From: Myxococcus terminator_A
Lineage (GTDB): Bacteria; Myxococcota; Myxococcia; Myxococcales; Myxococcaceae
Reading direction: 5' to 3'
Assembly (NCBI GenBank): GCA_049194865.1
Contig: JBLZWL010000001.1
Coordinates: forward strand, 310,001-374,000
DNA: 64,000 nt
This document shows, one piece after another, positions 8,450-17,981 of the stretch; within the stretch, counting starts at the first letter, position 1, and the number at the start of each line of letters is the position of its first letter. Both the position numbers and the translations under genes were made by a program. The notes beneath the pieces are model-generated. The model saw nothing but the letters and a program-made list of their open reading frames with translations, was not told where the DNA came from and ran no database searches.

Positions 8450-9663
8450 GCAGGACGATTCGTTCCCAAGGCGGCTTCACCCTGCTGGAGGTGATGATCT
8501 CCAGCGCCATCGGCGTCATCGTGCTCGGTGTGGGCCTGGTGGTGGGCATGCAGATGCAGCGGCGTGCCCTCTTCGAGGAACAGACGATGGTGGCGCAGGT
8601 GACGGGGCGGGCGGTGAAGGACCTGCTCACCCTGGACGTTCAGCGCGCCGGCATGGGCATGGGCAACTCCCCCATCCAGTTCTCGGAAGGTGACCAGCGC
8701 TTCGCCTTGATGAGCTGGTCCAAGATGGACATGCGGTTGGCGCCGGCGCCGTTCACGGCGGACCCGGGCTTTTCGCTCCCACTCGCGGGCACGCCGTACG
8801 TCGACATGGCCTCGGATGTGTTGCAGCTCTACTGGGGTGACCCGCGCACCATGTTGACGCTCGGGGGCTGCTCGGGTGGCGGCGACTCCGTCCGCAATAG
8901 CGGCCAGCTGTGCACGCCTTCAAATCCTTCCATGGCGCTGGTGCCCTCCGGCGGACCGACGTCGACGCCGGTCATCGTCAGCAACCCGACCGAGGGTGAC
9001 GTGGCCTGTCACTTCCGGCTGACCCAGATTCAAAACAACCCGGCGCCGACCGCGGCGAGGGTGACGGCGACTCCGGGCCATGGCGCCGCCACGACGAACA
9101 CGGGGCTGTGCGCGACTGAAGGGGACCCGAAGTGGAGGGACCTGGGTTGGACACTCATGCGCACCGTGGGCGCGGCCTACCGGGTGAACTGGGCGGGCGG
9201 CAGTCCCGCGCTGGAGTACCTGGCCCCGGGCGCGGCCAACTGGGCGGTGGTGAGTCGGGACGTGGAGCGGATGCAGATTCGCCATGCCGTCATCGACCTG
9301 ACGCAGCCCAACAATGCCTACCGCTGGTTCCCGACCAGCCTGACCACCGGCACGCCTATCGATAAGTGCACCATCAACGGCGCCACGGCCTGCACGGTGG
9401 ATGTGCTGGCTCCGACTGAGGCACCTATCGCCAATGATGCGGACCTGCGCGCGCGGCTGCGCCAGCGGGTGCGCGAGGTGGAAATCACGCTGGTCATCCG
9501 GACGGCGCGCTCGGACCGGTCCGTCGTGGACCCGGCGACCATCAACGTGTTGGACAAGGATGACTTCCCGCAGGACGGCTTCAAACGGCGGACCTATACC
9601 CTCCGGGTAGCGCCCCGAAACTTCGTGACGGCCGGGCTGCAGGCCCCCGCGGCAGGGACGTGA
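8446..9663 (+). CDS. pilW: Type IV pilus minor pilin PilW-like
   Basis: 405 residues. The prepilin leader ends QGG/FTLLEVM with Glu at +5, and a hydrophobic segment covers residues about 12-36. It is the largest of the four minor pilins, as is usual for PilW. Several paired Cys (for example GGCSGGG and KCTINGATAC) suggest disulfides in the globular domain. The start overlaps pilV by 4 bp and the stop overlaps the next start. Confidence 0.82.
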   Translation: MSRTIRSQGGFTLLEVMISSAIGVIVLGVGLVVGMQMQRRALFEEQTMVAQVTGRAVKDLLTLDVQRAGMGMGNSPIQFSEGDQRFALMSWSKMDMRLAPAPFTADPGFSLPLAGTPYVDMASDVLQLYWGDPRTMLTLGGCSGGGDSVRNSGQLCTPSNPSMALVPSGGPTSTPVIVSNPTEGDVACHFRLTQIQNNPAPTAARVTATPGHGAATTNTGLCATEGDPKWRDLGWTLMRTVGAAYRVNWAGGSPALEYLAPGAANWAVVSRDVERMQIRHAVIDLTQPNNAYRWFPTSLTTGTPIDKCTINGATACTVDVLAPTEAPIANDADLRARLRQRVREVEITLVIRTARSDRSVVDPATINVLDKDDFPQDGFKRRTYTLRVAPRNFVTAGLQAPAAGT

Positions 9664-10334
9664 GCATGATGCGCGAACGTGGAATGACGCTGTTGGAGTT
9701 GATGATCGCGCTGGCGGTGGTGGGGCTGATGCTGTCCATGGCGCTGATGGGCATCCAGACGCCCATCGACGGGCAGCGTGAGTCGGCCGCGACGCGGGAG
9801 CTGTGGTCCTCCGCGCTGCGGGCACGTCAGCGCGCCATCGCCACCAACCAGCCGGTGCGCATCGTGGTGGAGCCCAACATCACGATGCCGGATGGACTGG
9901 TGCGGACGGTGGCCCGCTGGGAGCGACTGACGTGCGGCAACGAATGGGACAACAACACCTGCCCCCAGGTCGCCTGCGTCAACGCCACCTGCCGCACCAA
10001 CGCGGCCTGCTGCTCGGAGACGGGGCCCGACATCGTCATCCCCGACACGATGGATGCGTCCTCGGTGCATGGGCTCTGCTACCTGCCGGGCATGGGCCGC
10101 GCGGTGCGACCCGGAAACCTGGGCTGCCTCCAGGGCCAGCTCGACAACACGGCGGCGCTCGCCGCCGCGGCCCCGGGCAACCTGCGGCTCAACTTCAACG
10201 CGGAGTCCGGTCGCCCCCGCAGCCTGCTGATGGTGGAGCCCCTCACCGGGCTGGCTTCACTGCTCGACTGCGACTCCAAGCGGGCCGAGGACCGGCCCGT
10301 GCCCGAGTGCACGGTCACTCCGCCGCCTCCCTGA
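9660..10334 (+). CDS. fimU: Type IV pilus minor pilin FimU/GspH-like
   Basis: 224 residues from the GTG at 9660 that overlaps the pilW stop; ATG at 9666 or 9669 is possible. The leader ends RG/MTLLELM: the usual Phe at +1 is Met but Glu at +5 is present. The globular domain holds a Cys cluster (TCGNEW, CPQVACVNATC, NAACC) that may form several disulfides. FimU-type pilins link the tip complex to the major pilin fibre. It is the last gene of the cluster, followed by a hairpin facing ileS. Confidence 0.78.
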   Translation: MSMMRERGMTLLELMIALAVVGLMLSMALMGIQTPIDGQRESAATRELWSSALRARQRAIATNQPVRIVVEPNITMPDGLVRTVARWERLTCGNEWDNNTCPQVACVNATCRTNAACCSETGPDIVIPDTMDASSVHGLCYLPGMGRAVRPGNLGCLQGQLDNTAALAAAAPGNLRLNFNAESGRPRSLLMVEPLTGLASLLDCDSKRAEDRPVPECTVTPPPP

Positions 10335-10399
10335 GCCGAGCCGTCCTCCCGGCGGGTGAAGCCCACGGCTCCACCCGCTGGAACACCTGGAAGTCCCAC

Positions 10400-10430
10400 G
10401 GGCTCGAGTCTCCTCACGGAGCTCGGGCCC
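10400..10430. terminator. Hairpin between convergent fimU and ileS
   Basis: GGGCTCGAG (10400-10408) pairs with CTCGGGCCC (10422-10430), nine pairs with one G-U, 13-nt loop. Only a short T run (GTTTC) follows on the plus strand. It lies 17 bp past the ileS stop, so it may serve both directions. Confidence 0.55.
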
Positions 10431-10447
10431 GTTTCATGTCCCAAGGA

Positions 10448-13348
10448 CTACGCCGCCAGCGCCTCGCGACACTTGAGGCACACGTCGCCGCCCTGCCCCA
10501 CCGCTTCCGAGTACGTCCAGCAGCGCGGGCACTTGTGGCCAAGCGCCGGCTTCACCTCGGCCAGCACCTTCGCGCCCTCGCCGAACGCGCGCGTCACGTC
10601 CAACGACGTCGCGTTGATGCCCTCGGCGTCCACCAGCTCCACCTGGCTGGTGATGAAGAGGCCCGGCAGCTCGTCCAGGTGCGCCTTCAGGAACTCCCGC
10701 ACCGGGGCCGACGCCATCAGCAGCACCCGCGCCTCCAGCGACGCGCCAATCCGCTTCTCGCGGCGCGCCGCCTCCAGCACGCCCTGCACCGCCTCGCGCA
10801 GCGCGAACAGCTTCGCGTAGCGCTCCGCCAGCGCCGGCTCCAGCTTCGCGCGCGCCTCCGGGAAGCCCGCCAGGAACACGCTCTCCGTGGCCTTGCCCGG
10901 CAGGAAGCCCCACGCCTCCTCGGCGGTGAAGCTCATCACCGGCGACAGGAGCCGCAGCAGCACGGAGGCCACCTCGTGCAGCACCGTCTGCGCGCCCCGC
11001 CGCGCCTTCCCATCCGTGCGCCACGTGTAGAGGCGGTCCTTCAGGATGTCGAAGTACACCGCCGACAAGTCACCCGCGCAGAAGTCCACCACCGTCGCGT
11101 AGACGAGGTGGAACTCGTAGGCCTCGTACGCCTGCTTCACGCGCGTGACGACTTCCGACAGCCGGCCCAGCGCCCACTGGTCCAACGGCAGCAGCTCCGC
11201 GTACGGCACCGCGTGCAGCGCCGGGTCGAAGTCGTACAGGTTGCTCAGCGCGTAGCGCACCGTGTTGCGAATCTTCCGGTAGCCCTCCGACAGGCCCTTG
11301 AGAATCTGGTCCGACAGGCGCACGTCGTTGCGGTAGTCGCTCGCCGCCACCCACAGGCGCAGCACCTCCGCGCCGTACTGCGTGATGATCTTCTCCGGCG
11401 CCACCACGTTGCCCAGGCTCTTCGACATCTTCTCGCCCTTGCCGTCCACCACGAAGCCGTGCGTGAGGCACGCCTTGTAGGGCGACATGTCGCGAGTCCC
11501 CACCGCCACCAACATGGACGAGTGGAACCAGCCCCGGTGCTGGTCACTCCCCTCCAGGAAGAGGTCCGCCGGAATCCGCTGCCTGCGCTCCAGCACCGCG
11601 GAGAACATGCACGCCGAGTCGAACCACACGTCGAGGATGTCCGTCTCGCGGCGGAACTCCCCGTGCCCGCAGCGCGAGCACTTGAAGCCCTCGGGCAGGA
11701 AGTCCTTCACCGGCGTGCGGTACCACACGCCCACGCCTTCCTTCTCGACCTGGGCCGCGACCTTCTCCATCAACTCCGGCGACACGAGCGACTCGTCACA
11801 GCCCTCGCAGTACGCGATGCAGATGGGCACGCCCCAGGTGCGCTGACGGCTGATGGTCCAGTCCGGCCGCGTCTCCAACATGCCCCGGATGCGGCTGTGC
11901 CCCCACGAGGGCACCCACTCCACCTTGTCCACCTCCGCCAGCACCTCCTGACGGAACGTCTTCTCCCCGTGGAACGGCACGTCCATGGGGATGAACCACT
12001 GATACGTCGCGCTCAGGATGATGGGGTTGTGGCAGCGCCAGCAGTGCGGATAGCTGTGCGCCACCGTGTCCTTCGCGTCGTTCAGCAACGCGCCCTTCTC
12101 CACCAGGACGGCGATGACGAGCGGGTTCGCCTCGAACACGCGCTTGCCCGTGAGCGCCTCGCCCACCGTGTCGTCGTAGCGGCCGTCCGGACGCACCGGG
12201 TTGTAGATGTCCAGCCCGTAGCGCAGGCCTACCTCGTAGTCCTCCTGCCCATGCCCCGGCGCCGTGTGCACCAGGCCCGTACCGGCCTCCAACGTCACGT
12301 GCTCGCCCAGGACGATGCGGCCCCGGCGCTCGTAGAACGGGTGCTGGTACGTCAGGTGCTCCAAGTCCTGTCCCTGCGCGTACGCGAGGATGCGCGACGG
12401 ATCCACCAGCGCCGCCGCGGACACTTCGCCGCCCGGCAGCTCCACGTGCTTCACCGCCAGCTCGTCCGCCTTCACCTCCGCCAGCACCTTGGGCAACAGG
12501 TCCTTGGCCACGCAGATGACGCGCGAGCCCAGCTGGTAGAAGACGTACTCCAGCTCCGGATTGACGGCGATGGCCAGGTTGGCCGGCAACGTCCACGGCG
12601 TCGTCGTCCAGATGGCGAAGGCGACGTCCTTGCCCTTCAGCGCGGGCACCCGCTCGGCGAGTTCAGGGCCCGCCGCGAAGGCCACGTACACGGACGGGGA
12701 CTCGTGCTCCTCGTACTCGACCTCCGCCTCGGCCAGCGCCGTCTGGTCATACAGACACCAGTACACGGGCTTCTTGCGGCGGTAGAGCATGCCCCGGCGC
12801 GCGAAGACGGCCAGCTCACGGATTTCCTGCGCCTCATAGGCGAAGTCGAGCGTCTTGTAGGGCGCGTCCCACGAGCCGAACACACCCAGCCGCTGGAACT
12901 CCGCCTTCTGGATGTCGATGAACTCCAGCGCGTACGCGCGGCACTGCTCCAGGAAGGCGTCGCGCGACAGGGTGCGCTTGTCCACCTTCTTGTCCTTCAG
13001 TCGCTTCTCGACAGCCTGCTCAATCGGCAGGCCGTGCGTGTCCCAGCCCGGGATGAAGTCGCAACTGCGGCCCACCAGGTTGCGGTACTTCACCACGATG
13101 TCCTTGAGGACCTTGTTGAGCGCGTGGCCCGCGTGGAGGTGGCCGTTGGCGTAGGGCGGGCCGTCCGGCAGAACGAAGGGCTCACCGGCCGCGTTCTTCT
13201 CCAGAATCTTTCCCCAGATGCCGCGCTCCGCCCACCAGCCGAGCATCCTCGGCTCGAGCTGCGCCAGGTTCCCCTTCATCGGGAACTCCGTGCGCGGCAG
13301 GTTGACCGAGTCCTTGAAGTCCTTGTCCTGGGAGGGCGTGTCGCTCAT
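10448..13348 (-). CDS. ileS: Isoleucyl-tRNA synthetase
   Basis: 966 residues, normal length for bacterial IleRS, charging tRNA-Ile with editing of valine. The class I HIGH-type motif is PYANGHLHAGH near the N-terminus and the second signature is GEKMSKSLGN. The C-terminal zinc finger has two CxxC pairs (CPRC and CLKC). The start is set at the ATG at 13348 (MSDTPSQDKDF), since the upstream extension is not typical of the family. The gene lies 35 bp downstream of a Tad-like run on the same strand and could be partly read through from it. No T-box or other leader is visible in the short gap. Confidence 0.97.
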   Translation of the reverse strand: MSDTPSQDKDFKDSVNLPRTEFPMKGNLAQLEPRMLGWWAERGIWGKILEKNAAGEPFVLPDGPPYANGHLHAGHALNKVLKDIVVKYRNLVGRSCDFIPGWDTHGLPIEQAVEKRLKDKKVDKRTLSRDAFLEQCRAYALEFIDIQKAEFQRLGVFGSWDAPYKTLDFAYEAQEIRELAVFARRGMLYRRKKPVYWCLYDQTALAEAEVEYEEHESPSVYVAFAAGPELAERVPALKGKDVAFAIWTTTPWTLPANLAIAVNPELEYVFYQLGSRVICVAKDLLPKVLAEVKADELAVKHVELPGGEVSAAALVDPSRILAYAQGQDLEHLTYQHPFYERRGRIVLGEHVTLEAGTGLVHTAPGHGQEDYEVGLRYGLDIYNPVRPDGRYDDTVGEALTGKRVFEANPLVIAVLVEKGALLNDAKDTVAHSYPHCWRCHNPIILSATYQWFIPMDVPFHGEKTFRQEVLAEVDKVEWVPSWGHSRIRGMLETRPDWTISRQRTWGVPICIAYCEGCDESLVSPELMEKVAAQVEKEGVGVWYRTPVKDFLPEGFKCSRCGHGEFRRETDILDVWFDSACMFSAVLERRQRIPADLFLEGSDQHRGWFHSSMLVAVGTRDMSPYKACLTHGFVVDGKGEKMSKSLGNVVAPEKIITQYGAEVLRLWVAASDYRNDVRLSDQILKGLSEGYRKIRNTVRYALSNLYDFDPALHAVPYAELLPLDQWALGRLSEVVTRVKQAYEAYEFHLVYATVVDFCAGDLSAVYFDILKDRLYTWRTDGKARRGAQTVLHEVASVLLRLLSPVMSFTAEEAWGFLPGKATESVFLAGFPEARAKLEPALAERYAKLFALREAVQGVLEAARREKRIGASLEARVLLMASAPVREFLKAHLDELPGLFITSQVELVDAEGINATSLDVTRAFGEGAKVLAEVKPALGHKCPRCWTYSEAVGQGGDVCLKCREALAA

Positions 13349-13383
13349 GTCGACAGCGCCCGTAACACGCTCGGTGCAGCGCT

Positions 13384-14079
13384 TCAATCACCCGCGGGCC
13401 GCGCGTCCTCCTGGGACACCATCCGCCGCACGACGATGACGGCCAGCTTGCCGTCCTTCGCCGGAGTCAGCTTGAGCTGCAGCTCGTCCTGGCTGGAGCG
13501 ATACAGCCGCGGCTCCACTTCCGCGAAGCCCGCCTGGGTCAGCTCGTTGCGGTAGTAGACCTCCACGTCCGCCGCCTTCGCGCTCACCGAGTAGACGAGC
13601 GTGCGCGCCCCCTCCATGTCCGTCTGCATCAGCCCCGCGCCGCCGGGATACACCGGCGCGACGTTGGACTGCGGACGCGGCCCCTGCGACAGGTCCGCCT
13701 GCCCCAGGAACACCGTCGTCGTCCCGTCCGGGTTGGGCTGGAGGATGGCCGTGTAGGTGATGAAGGCGCGCGTGTCGATGGCGGTAATCATCGGCTCGCG
13801 CAAGAGCTGCGGCTGGAGGGACTCCGCCGGGACATGCAGCCCCCAGAGCAGGAAGCGGTCCACCAGCACCCGGAGGATGTCGGCCGGCCTCGCCTTGCTG
13901 CGCACCGCGGAGAGCTTCACGGGGACGCCGCTGGAGAGCACCGGCTGCGTCACCTCCACCACGCCCACCACGCCGGGCACCTCCCACTTGAAGGCGGCCG
14001 CGCGCTGGGCGAACGCCTGTCCCGAGCACAGCACCAGCACCAGCGCCAGGCTCCAGGCCCCAGTCCTCGCGCGCGTCAT
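13384..14079 (-). CDS. Secreted protein of unknown function, Tad-like operon
   Basis: 231 residues with a clear signal peptide ending GQAFAQ. There are no recognisable motifs. The mature part is mixed alpha/beta with a basic C-terminal strand (KLAVIVVRRMVSQ). Its ATG at 14079 abuts the stop of the CX3C protein at 14080, so the two are made together. Its place after tadE/tadG suggests a periplasmic or surface accessory of that apparatus, which is inference only. Not recognised as a named family. Confidence 0.7.
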   Translation of the reverse strand: MTRARTGAWSLALVLVLCSGQAFAQRAAAFKWEVPGVVGVVEVTQPVLSSGVPVKLSAVRSKARPADILRVLVDRFLLWGLHVPAESLQPQLLREPMITAIDTRAFITYTAILQPNPDGTTTVFLGQADLSQGPRPQSNVAPVYPGGAGLMQTDMEGARTLVYSVSAKAADVEVYYRNELTQAGFAEVEPRLYRSSQDELQLKLTPAKDGKLAVIVVRRMVSQEDARPAGD

Positions 14080-14391
14080 CTAGCGCACCCGCCCGCTCTT
14101 GCCCTTGCGGGGCGTCTCCAGGCCCTCTGGCTGCACACAGCGCTCCGAGCACTCGTTGAACTTCTTGTCCTGCTTCTCCTGACAACGCAGGGCACAGGAC
14201 TGGAAGGGCCCCGGCCGGGTGGGGTCCGACGAAGGCGTGGGACACCGGGCCATGCACGTGGTCATGGTGGCGTCGGCCTTGGTGGCGCAGTCCACTGCGC
14301 ACTGGTTGCCGTCCGCCAGCGCCAGACGCGCGGCGAGCACGGCGCCCAGGCCCAGCGGCCCAAGCCACCCGGAGAGCGATGAGCGCCTCAT
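14080..14391 (-). CDS. Small secreted protein with two CX3C-X10-CX3C helical-hairpin motifs
   Basis: 103 residues from the ATG at 14391; longer in-frame starts overlap the tadE coding region. After a signal peptide (cut near ALADG) come four CX3C motifs: CAVDC, CMARC, CALRC and CSERC. Ten residues separate the first and second and ten separate the third and fourth, with a 15-residue Pro-rich linker between the pairs. This is a tandem copy of the disulfide-stapled helical hairpin seen in alpha-hairpinins and small Tim chaperones. The C-terminus is basic. Function unknown; coupled on both sides to its neighbours. Confidence 0.75.
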   Translation of the reverse strand: MRRSSLSGWLGPLGLGAVLAARLALADGNQCAVDCATKADATMTTCMARCPTPSSDPTRPGPFQSCALRCQEKQDKKFNECSERCVQPEGLETPRKGKSGRVR

Positions 14392-14392
14392 C

Positions 14393-15427
14393 TCAATCAC
14401 AGTCCTTTCCGAGGAAGCAGCTGCCGTTGCCCTTGCGCTCCAGATACGCGGCGCCATAGGGGAACGTGGTGACACCGATGACGGAGCCCGGCGTCGTGGG
14501 CCAGATGCGGGAGATGGGGTCCATGTGAGGCGGCACCTGGACGAAGTTGAGGGCCTCCTCACCCGCGGCGCTCATCCAGAAGGTCTTCTCCTTCATGCCC
14601 AGGCCCACCATGGCGAGCGCCGTCATGGGCAGCGGGTTCCAGAACAGGGCGGCCTGCGCCAGGTTGCTGCCGGCGGTGGGGATGGGCAGCGTCGTCGGCG
14701 TATAGGTGGACCACACCGCCGCGTGCAGGGGCACGTTGGTGCAGGGGATGAGCTGGTCCTGCATCAGGATGTTGCAGGTGGCTGACTCCAGCTCGCCCGC
14801 CAGGCCCCAGTCATCCACGAGCATGGAGAACCGGCCGCTGCAGTTGCCGCCCACCGCGCGCCCCACCGCGCAGACGCGCAGGTTGGTCAGCGAGTTGTCC
14901 AGGTTCTGCTTCTGGTAGAGCGCGCCCTCGGAGGGCCCGTCGAGGAAGGAGGTGGGGAAGCGCCAGGTGCTCAGCGTGGCCTCGGCGCTGCACGCGGTGC
15001 CCCCGTTGTCACGGTAGACGAGCCGCGTGAGCATGGCGCCCGCCCAGCCCACGCCCACGCCCGTGTCACACTGGACCTGCATCCCGGTGCCCTGGGTGAA
15101 CACCTGGGTGATGCGGCCCGCGCCCGGCGTGGAGGACAGGCCCTTGAAGTCCGAGTAGCGCGCCTGCGCGTCCCGCGCGGCCCGGCGCATGGAGCCCTCG
15201 GCGTTGTCATACGTCACGGGGATGCGGTGCATCTGCCCGTGGGTGCCGTCCCACAGCGCGGAGACGGCGGCCTCCTGCACCTTCAGCGACAGGAAGCCCA
15301 CCTCCGCGAAGTGGATGCCGAAGGCGATGATGGTGACGAACAGCGTGGTGCCGATGGCCGCCTCGAGCAGGGCCTGGCCCCGCGCGTGACGGCGCTGAAG
15401 ACGCATGCGGCGCGGTGTCGTCATCAC
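14393..15427 (-). CDS. TadE-family pseudopilin-like protein
   Basis: 344 residues. The N-terminal block RRHARGQALLEAAIGTTLF has the TadE/TadG pattern of a short basic leader, a Gly-Gln cleavage region, Glu in the first helix turn and then a membrane helix to about residue 45. The exported part holds several Cys, ending with CFLGKDCD. ATG at 15427 overlaps the tadG stop (ATGA). TadE-like proteins are minor pseudopilins of tight-adherence systems. No TadA ATPase, TadB/C or TadV peptidase is present in this window. Confidence 0.75.
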   Translation of the reverse strand: MMTTPRRMRLQRRHARGQALLEAAIGTTLFVTIIAFGIHFAEVGFLSLKVQEAAVSALWDGTHGQMHRIPVTYDNAEGSMRRAARDAQARYSDFKGLSSTPGAGRITQVFTQGTGMQVQCDTGVGVGWAGAMLTRLVYRDNGGTACSAEATLSTWRFPTSFLDGPSEGALYQKQNLDNSLTNLRVCAVGRAVGGNCSGRFSMLVDDWGLAGELESATCNILMQDQLIPCTNVPLHAAVWSTYTPTTLPIPTAGSNLAQAALFWNPLPMTALAMVGLGMKEKTFWMSAAGEEALNFVQVPPHMDPISRIWPTTPGSVIGVTTFPYGAAYLERKGNGSCFLGKDCD

Positions 15428-17079
15428 TGAAGCCCCTTGAAGCCCGCGTTGCGCAGTTCCTGGAAGGCCTGCGCCGCGACGGGCGAGCTGAGTCCCAACG
15501 TGTTGACGGCGTCCCCCACGCCGTCGCTGTCGATGTCCGCGCCCACCAGCGTGGCGCGCCAGTAGGGGTTGAGCAGGTTGGGCGGCTCGGCCCAGTGGTT
15601 GAAGCCCAGGCTCTCACCGCGGTGGTAGTAGGCGATGCCCGTGGACATCGCCGTCTGCGTGTTGTTCGGCGTGCCGTCCGCCAGCGTGAAGCTCCTGGCG
15701 TCGTACACGTTGCCCGCGCCGGTGGACTCGAAGCGGTAGCGGAAGGACAGGTCCCAGGGGTCCAACCGGCGCGCCATCAGGTCGCGCTGGACGACGGCGA
15801 AGTTCTTCGGCTGGGCGTAGTTGTTGCCCTCGGCGTTGAGCAGCCGCGTGAGGTTGTAGTCGAGGAACGGCGGCCAGATGCCCGGGCACGACGAGGGCCC
15901 GCCCAGGCAGGGCACCAGCATGTGGTTGAAGGGGCCGCCCACGTCTCCGCCGCCCGTCCACGTGTGCTGGGGCCGGGGGATGAAGCCGCCCGACGACACC
16001 AGGGTCGCCACGGTGGACTGCACGCCGGCCACGCTCGCCGGACAGGCCACGGGGTCTCCACCGTGCAGCAGGTGGTTGTACATCCAGCCGATGCTGCCCC
16101 GCTCATCGCCCGTGAGCGCGGGGGCATAGGGCGGCAGCAGCGGCATCGACCGCCCCGGCTTGCCGAAGTACGTCGTCCCGTTGGTGTTGGGCAGCACCAC
16201 CACCTCGTCCGGAGGCCAGATGACGAAGTCCAGGTTGGCCTGGTGCGCGGTGTAGTCGCCCAGCGCCCACTGGCGATGGGTGACGAAGTGGAAGCCTCGG
16301 CTGCCCATGGCCGCGTTGACGGCGTGCGCGACGGTGAGCGGCAAATCGCAGACGGCGCCGTCGTCCGTGCAGGCGAGGCCGCCGCTCAGCTCGCTCTCGT
16401 TGACGCCGCCGATGTCCGGCACCCGCCAGGCCGAGTCGCTCGGGTTGCTGCCCGCCCCCACGACGTTGCGCAGCACCCTGTTCGTGAAGTGCTGGCTCCC
16501 CACGGCGTCGCGCAGCTCCTGATAGTTCTCCTGCTGCGCGGCGTAGATGGCCCCCTGCGCGATTTGATGCGCGAGAATCTGGAGGTTCACCATGAAGTCC
16601 ATGGACTGGAACACGGTCTCCAGGCGCATCTGCTCAATCTTCAGCTGCATCTGGAGCATCGACAGGTCCGACACGCCCTGATTGCCGCAGCGACACCGGC
16701 GCAGACACATGCCGCCCTTCCAGGCGCACGGACAGCCGGTGGCGATGGCGATATTGTAGGGCAGCTTGCCGATGTTGAAGCCCCGGTCGGCCGCGTTGAG
16801 CTGCGCGCGGTAGAGGCTGGCCCAGCTCACCAGGCTGGTGGCCCCCGCCTGCGCCACCGCGTGGCCAATCTGCGCGCGGTTCATCACCGCGATGTTGTTG
16901 AAGGTGCGCGCGGTGGCCACCGAGTTGGAGAAGGCCGCCGCGTCCGCCACCGTCTGCAGCTCGATGCGCTCACGCACCTTCATGGAGAAGGAGAGCGTCA
17001 TGGTGACCATGAGCACCATCAACAAGGTGCCCAGCACGAACAGCACCAGCGTCTGACCACGAGACAGGGAGCGCTTCAT
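15424..17079 (-). CDS. TadG-like (TadE/G) pilus assembly protein
   Basis: 551 residues. The start MKRSLSRGQTLVLFVLGTLL gives a basic leader and a membrane helix, followed by KVRERIELQTVADAAAFS, the typical 'Tad' N-terminal helix of TadG proteins. No von Willebrand A (MIDAS) domain is evident, unlike many full TadG proteins. A Cys-rich loop (CPCAW, CLRRCRCG) lies near residue 115. ATG at 17079 overlaps the upstream tadE stop and the gene's own stop overlaps the next start, so the three Tad proteins are a coupled set. Confidence 0.75.
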   Translation of the reverse strand: MKRSLSRGQTLVLFVLGTLLMVLMVTMTLSFSMKVRERIELQTVADAAAFSNSVATARTFNNIAVMNRAQIGHAVAQAGATSLVSWASLYRAQLNAADRGFNIGKLPYNIAIATGCPCAWKGGMCLRRCRCGNQGVSDLSMLQMQLKIEQMRLETVFQSMDFMVNLQILAHQIAQGAIYAAQQENYQELRDAVGSQHFTNRVLRNVVGAGSNPSDSAWRVPDIGGVNESELSGGLACTDDGAVCDLPLTVAHAVNAAMGSRGFHFVTHRQWALGDYTAHQANLDFVIWPPDEVVVLPNTNGTTYFGKPGRSMPLLPPYAPALTGDERGSIGWMYNHLLHGGDPVACPASVAGVQSTVATLVSSGGFIPRPQHTWTGGGDVGGPFNHMLVPCLGGPSSCPGIWPPFLDYNLTRLLNAEGNNYAQPKNFAVVQRDLMARRLDPWDLSFRYRFESTGAGNVYDARSFTLADGTPNNTQTAMSTGIAYYHRGESLGFNHWAEPPNLLNPYWRATLVGADIDSDGVGDAVNTLGLSSPVAAQAFQELRNAGFKGLQ

Positions 17080-17858
17080 CGGGGGCAGTCCATGGTGGCG
17101 AAGTGGCGCCGCTTGGCGGGCGTCATCATCCGCATGGTGAAGCTGGTCTCGATGGGGAAGACGTACTCCTCGCGCCCCACCCGCGCGGCCATCTCGGTGC
17201 GGATGTCGCCCGCCAGTTGGAGCGGCGTGGAGAACTCCCCCGCGTTCCAGTTGGCGTCGCGCTCCGCGGGCATCAGCGGATTGGCGGCCGTGTAGTCCTG
17301 GATGCCCATCTGCGCCATGAACATGCGCGACATCACCCAGTTCGCGAACGGGATGCGCATGGGGTACCAGTAGATGAGCTGCACCTCCAGGCGCCGCAGG
17401 TGGCCCGGCTCGTCGAAGGCGCGGTCCTGCGGCCCGTCGATGCCGCCGCCCACCAGCGCCCGGTTGATCCACACGATGCCGCCGGTGTGCCTGCCGTCCA
17501 GGCCGCCCCGGTAGCGATTGTCCCGCCGCGCGCCGAAGGCCGCCGCCAGCTTCGCCGCCGCGCCGCTCCCGCCGCCGTGGCGCACCGTGTCCGTGGAGCT
17601 CGACAGGCCCAGGAACGAGTGGAACGAGGGCAGCAGCGCGAGGATGGCCGCGTGGGTCATCCGCTCACACTCGCCATGCGCCACGCTGCCCGCCCGCGTC
17701 GCCTGGAACGCCGCGTACTGCGCCAGCACGCGCGCCTGCAACATCAGGAACAGCTGCAAAGTGCCCAGCAACAGGAACACCACCAGCGGCAGGGTGATTG
17801 CCGCCTCCACCATGGCTTGTCCTGACTGGCCAACATTCCTTCGAGGGTAGGAATTCAT
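17076..17858 (-). CDS. TadE-family pseudopilin-like protein, first gene of the Tad-like run
   Basis: 260 residues from the ATG at 17858; ATG at 17870 and TTG at 17921 (behind a GGGGGAG) are alternatives. RNVGQSGQAMVEAAITLPL is a textbook TadE leader: Gly-Gln processing region, Glu at +5, then a long hydrophobic helix. The exported part contains a Gly-rich loop and aromatic patches. The stop overlaps tadG. It lies just downstream of the FHA sigma-54 activator, which may control it. Confidence 0.75.
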   Translation of the reverse strand: MNSYPRRNVGQSGQAMVEAAITLPLVVFLLLGTLQLFLMLQARVLAQYAAFQATRAGSVAHGECERMTHAAILALLPSFHSFLGLSSSTDTVRHGGGSGAAAKLAAAFGARRDNRYRGGLDGRHTGGIVWINRALVGGGIDGPQDRAFDEPGHLRRLEVQLIYWYPMRIPFANWVMSRMFMAQMGIQDYTAANPLMPAERDANWNAGEFSTPLQLAGDIRTEMAARVGREEYVFPIETSFTMRMMTPAKRRHFATMDCPR

Positions 17859-17963
17859 GGCAGGGCGCATGTTCCAGGGATTTACCCCCCAGAAGACATA
17901 CGTCAACTTGCCCGTCGTCAACGGTCGGTCTCCCCCGGTGCGAGCGGTGCTACAGGGTCAGGC

Positions 17964-17981
17964 CATGTGTCACATGTGTCA
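17964..17981. repeat. Tandem 9-bp direct repeat upstream of the Tad-like run
   Basis: CATGTGTCA occurs twice head to tail (17964-17972 and 17973-17981), followed by a degenerate CACGGTGTC. It lies about 105-125 bp upstream of the first tadE start, in the short gap after the sigma-54 activator gene. Direct repeats at this distance could be activator sites. I found no convincing -24/-12 element between them and the gene. Confidence 0.45.

Noticed and set aside
9803..13555. A 1250-codon open frame on the plus strand
   Set aside because: It lies antisense to ileS, which has all synthetase motifs. The frame is open because of GC-rich third positions, and the translation is His/Arg/Leu-rich with no domain.
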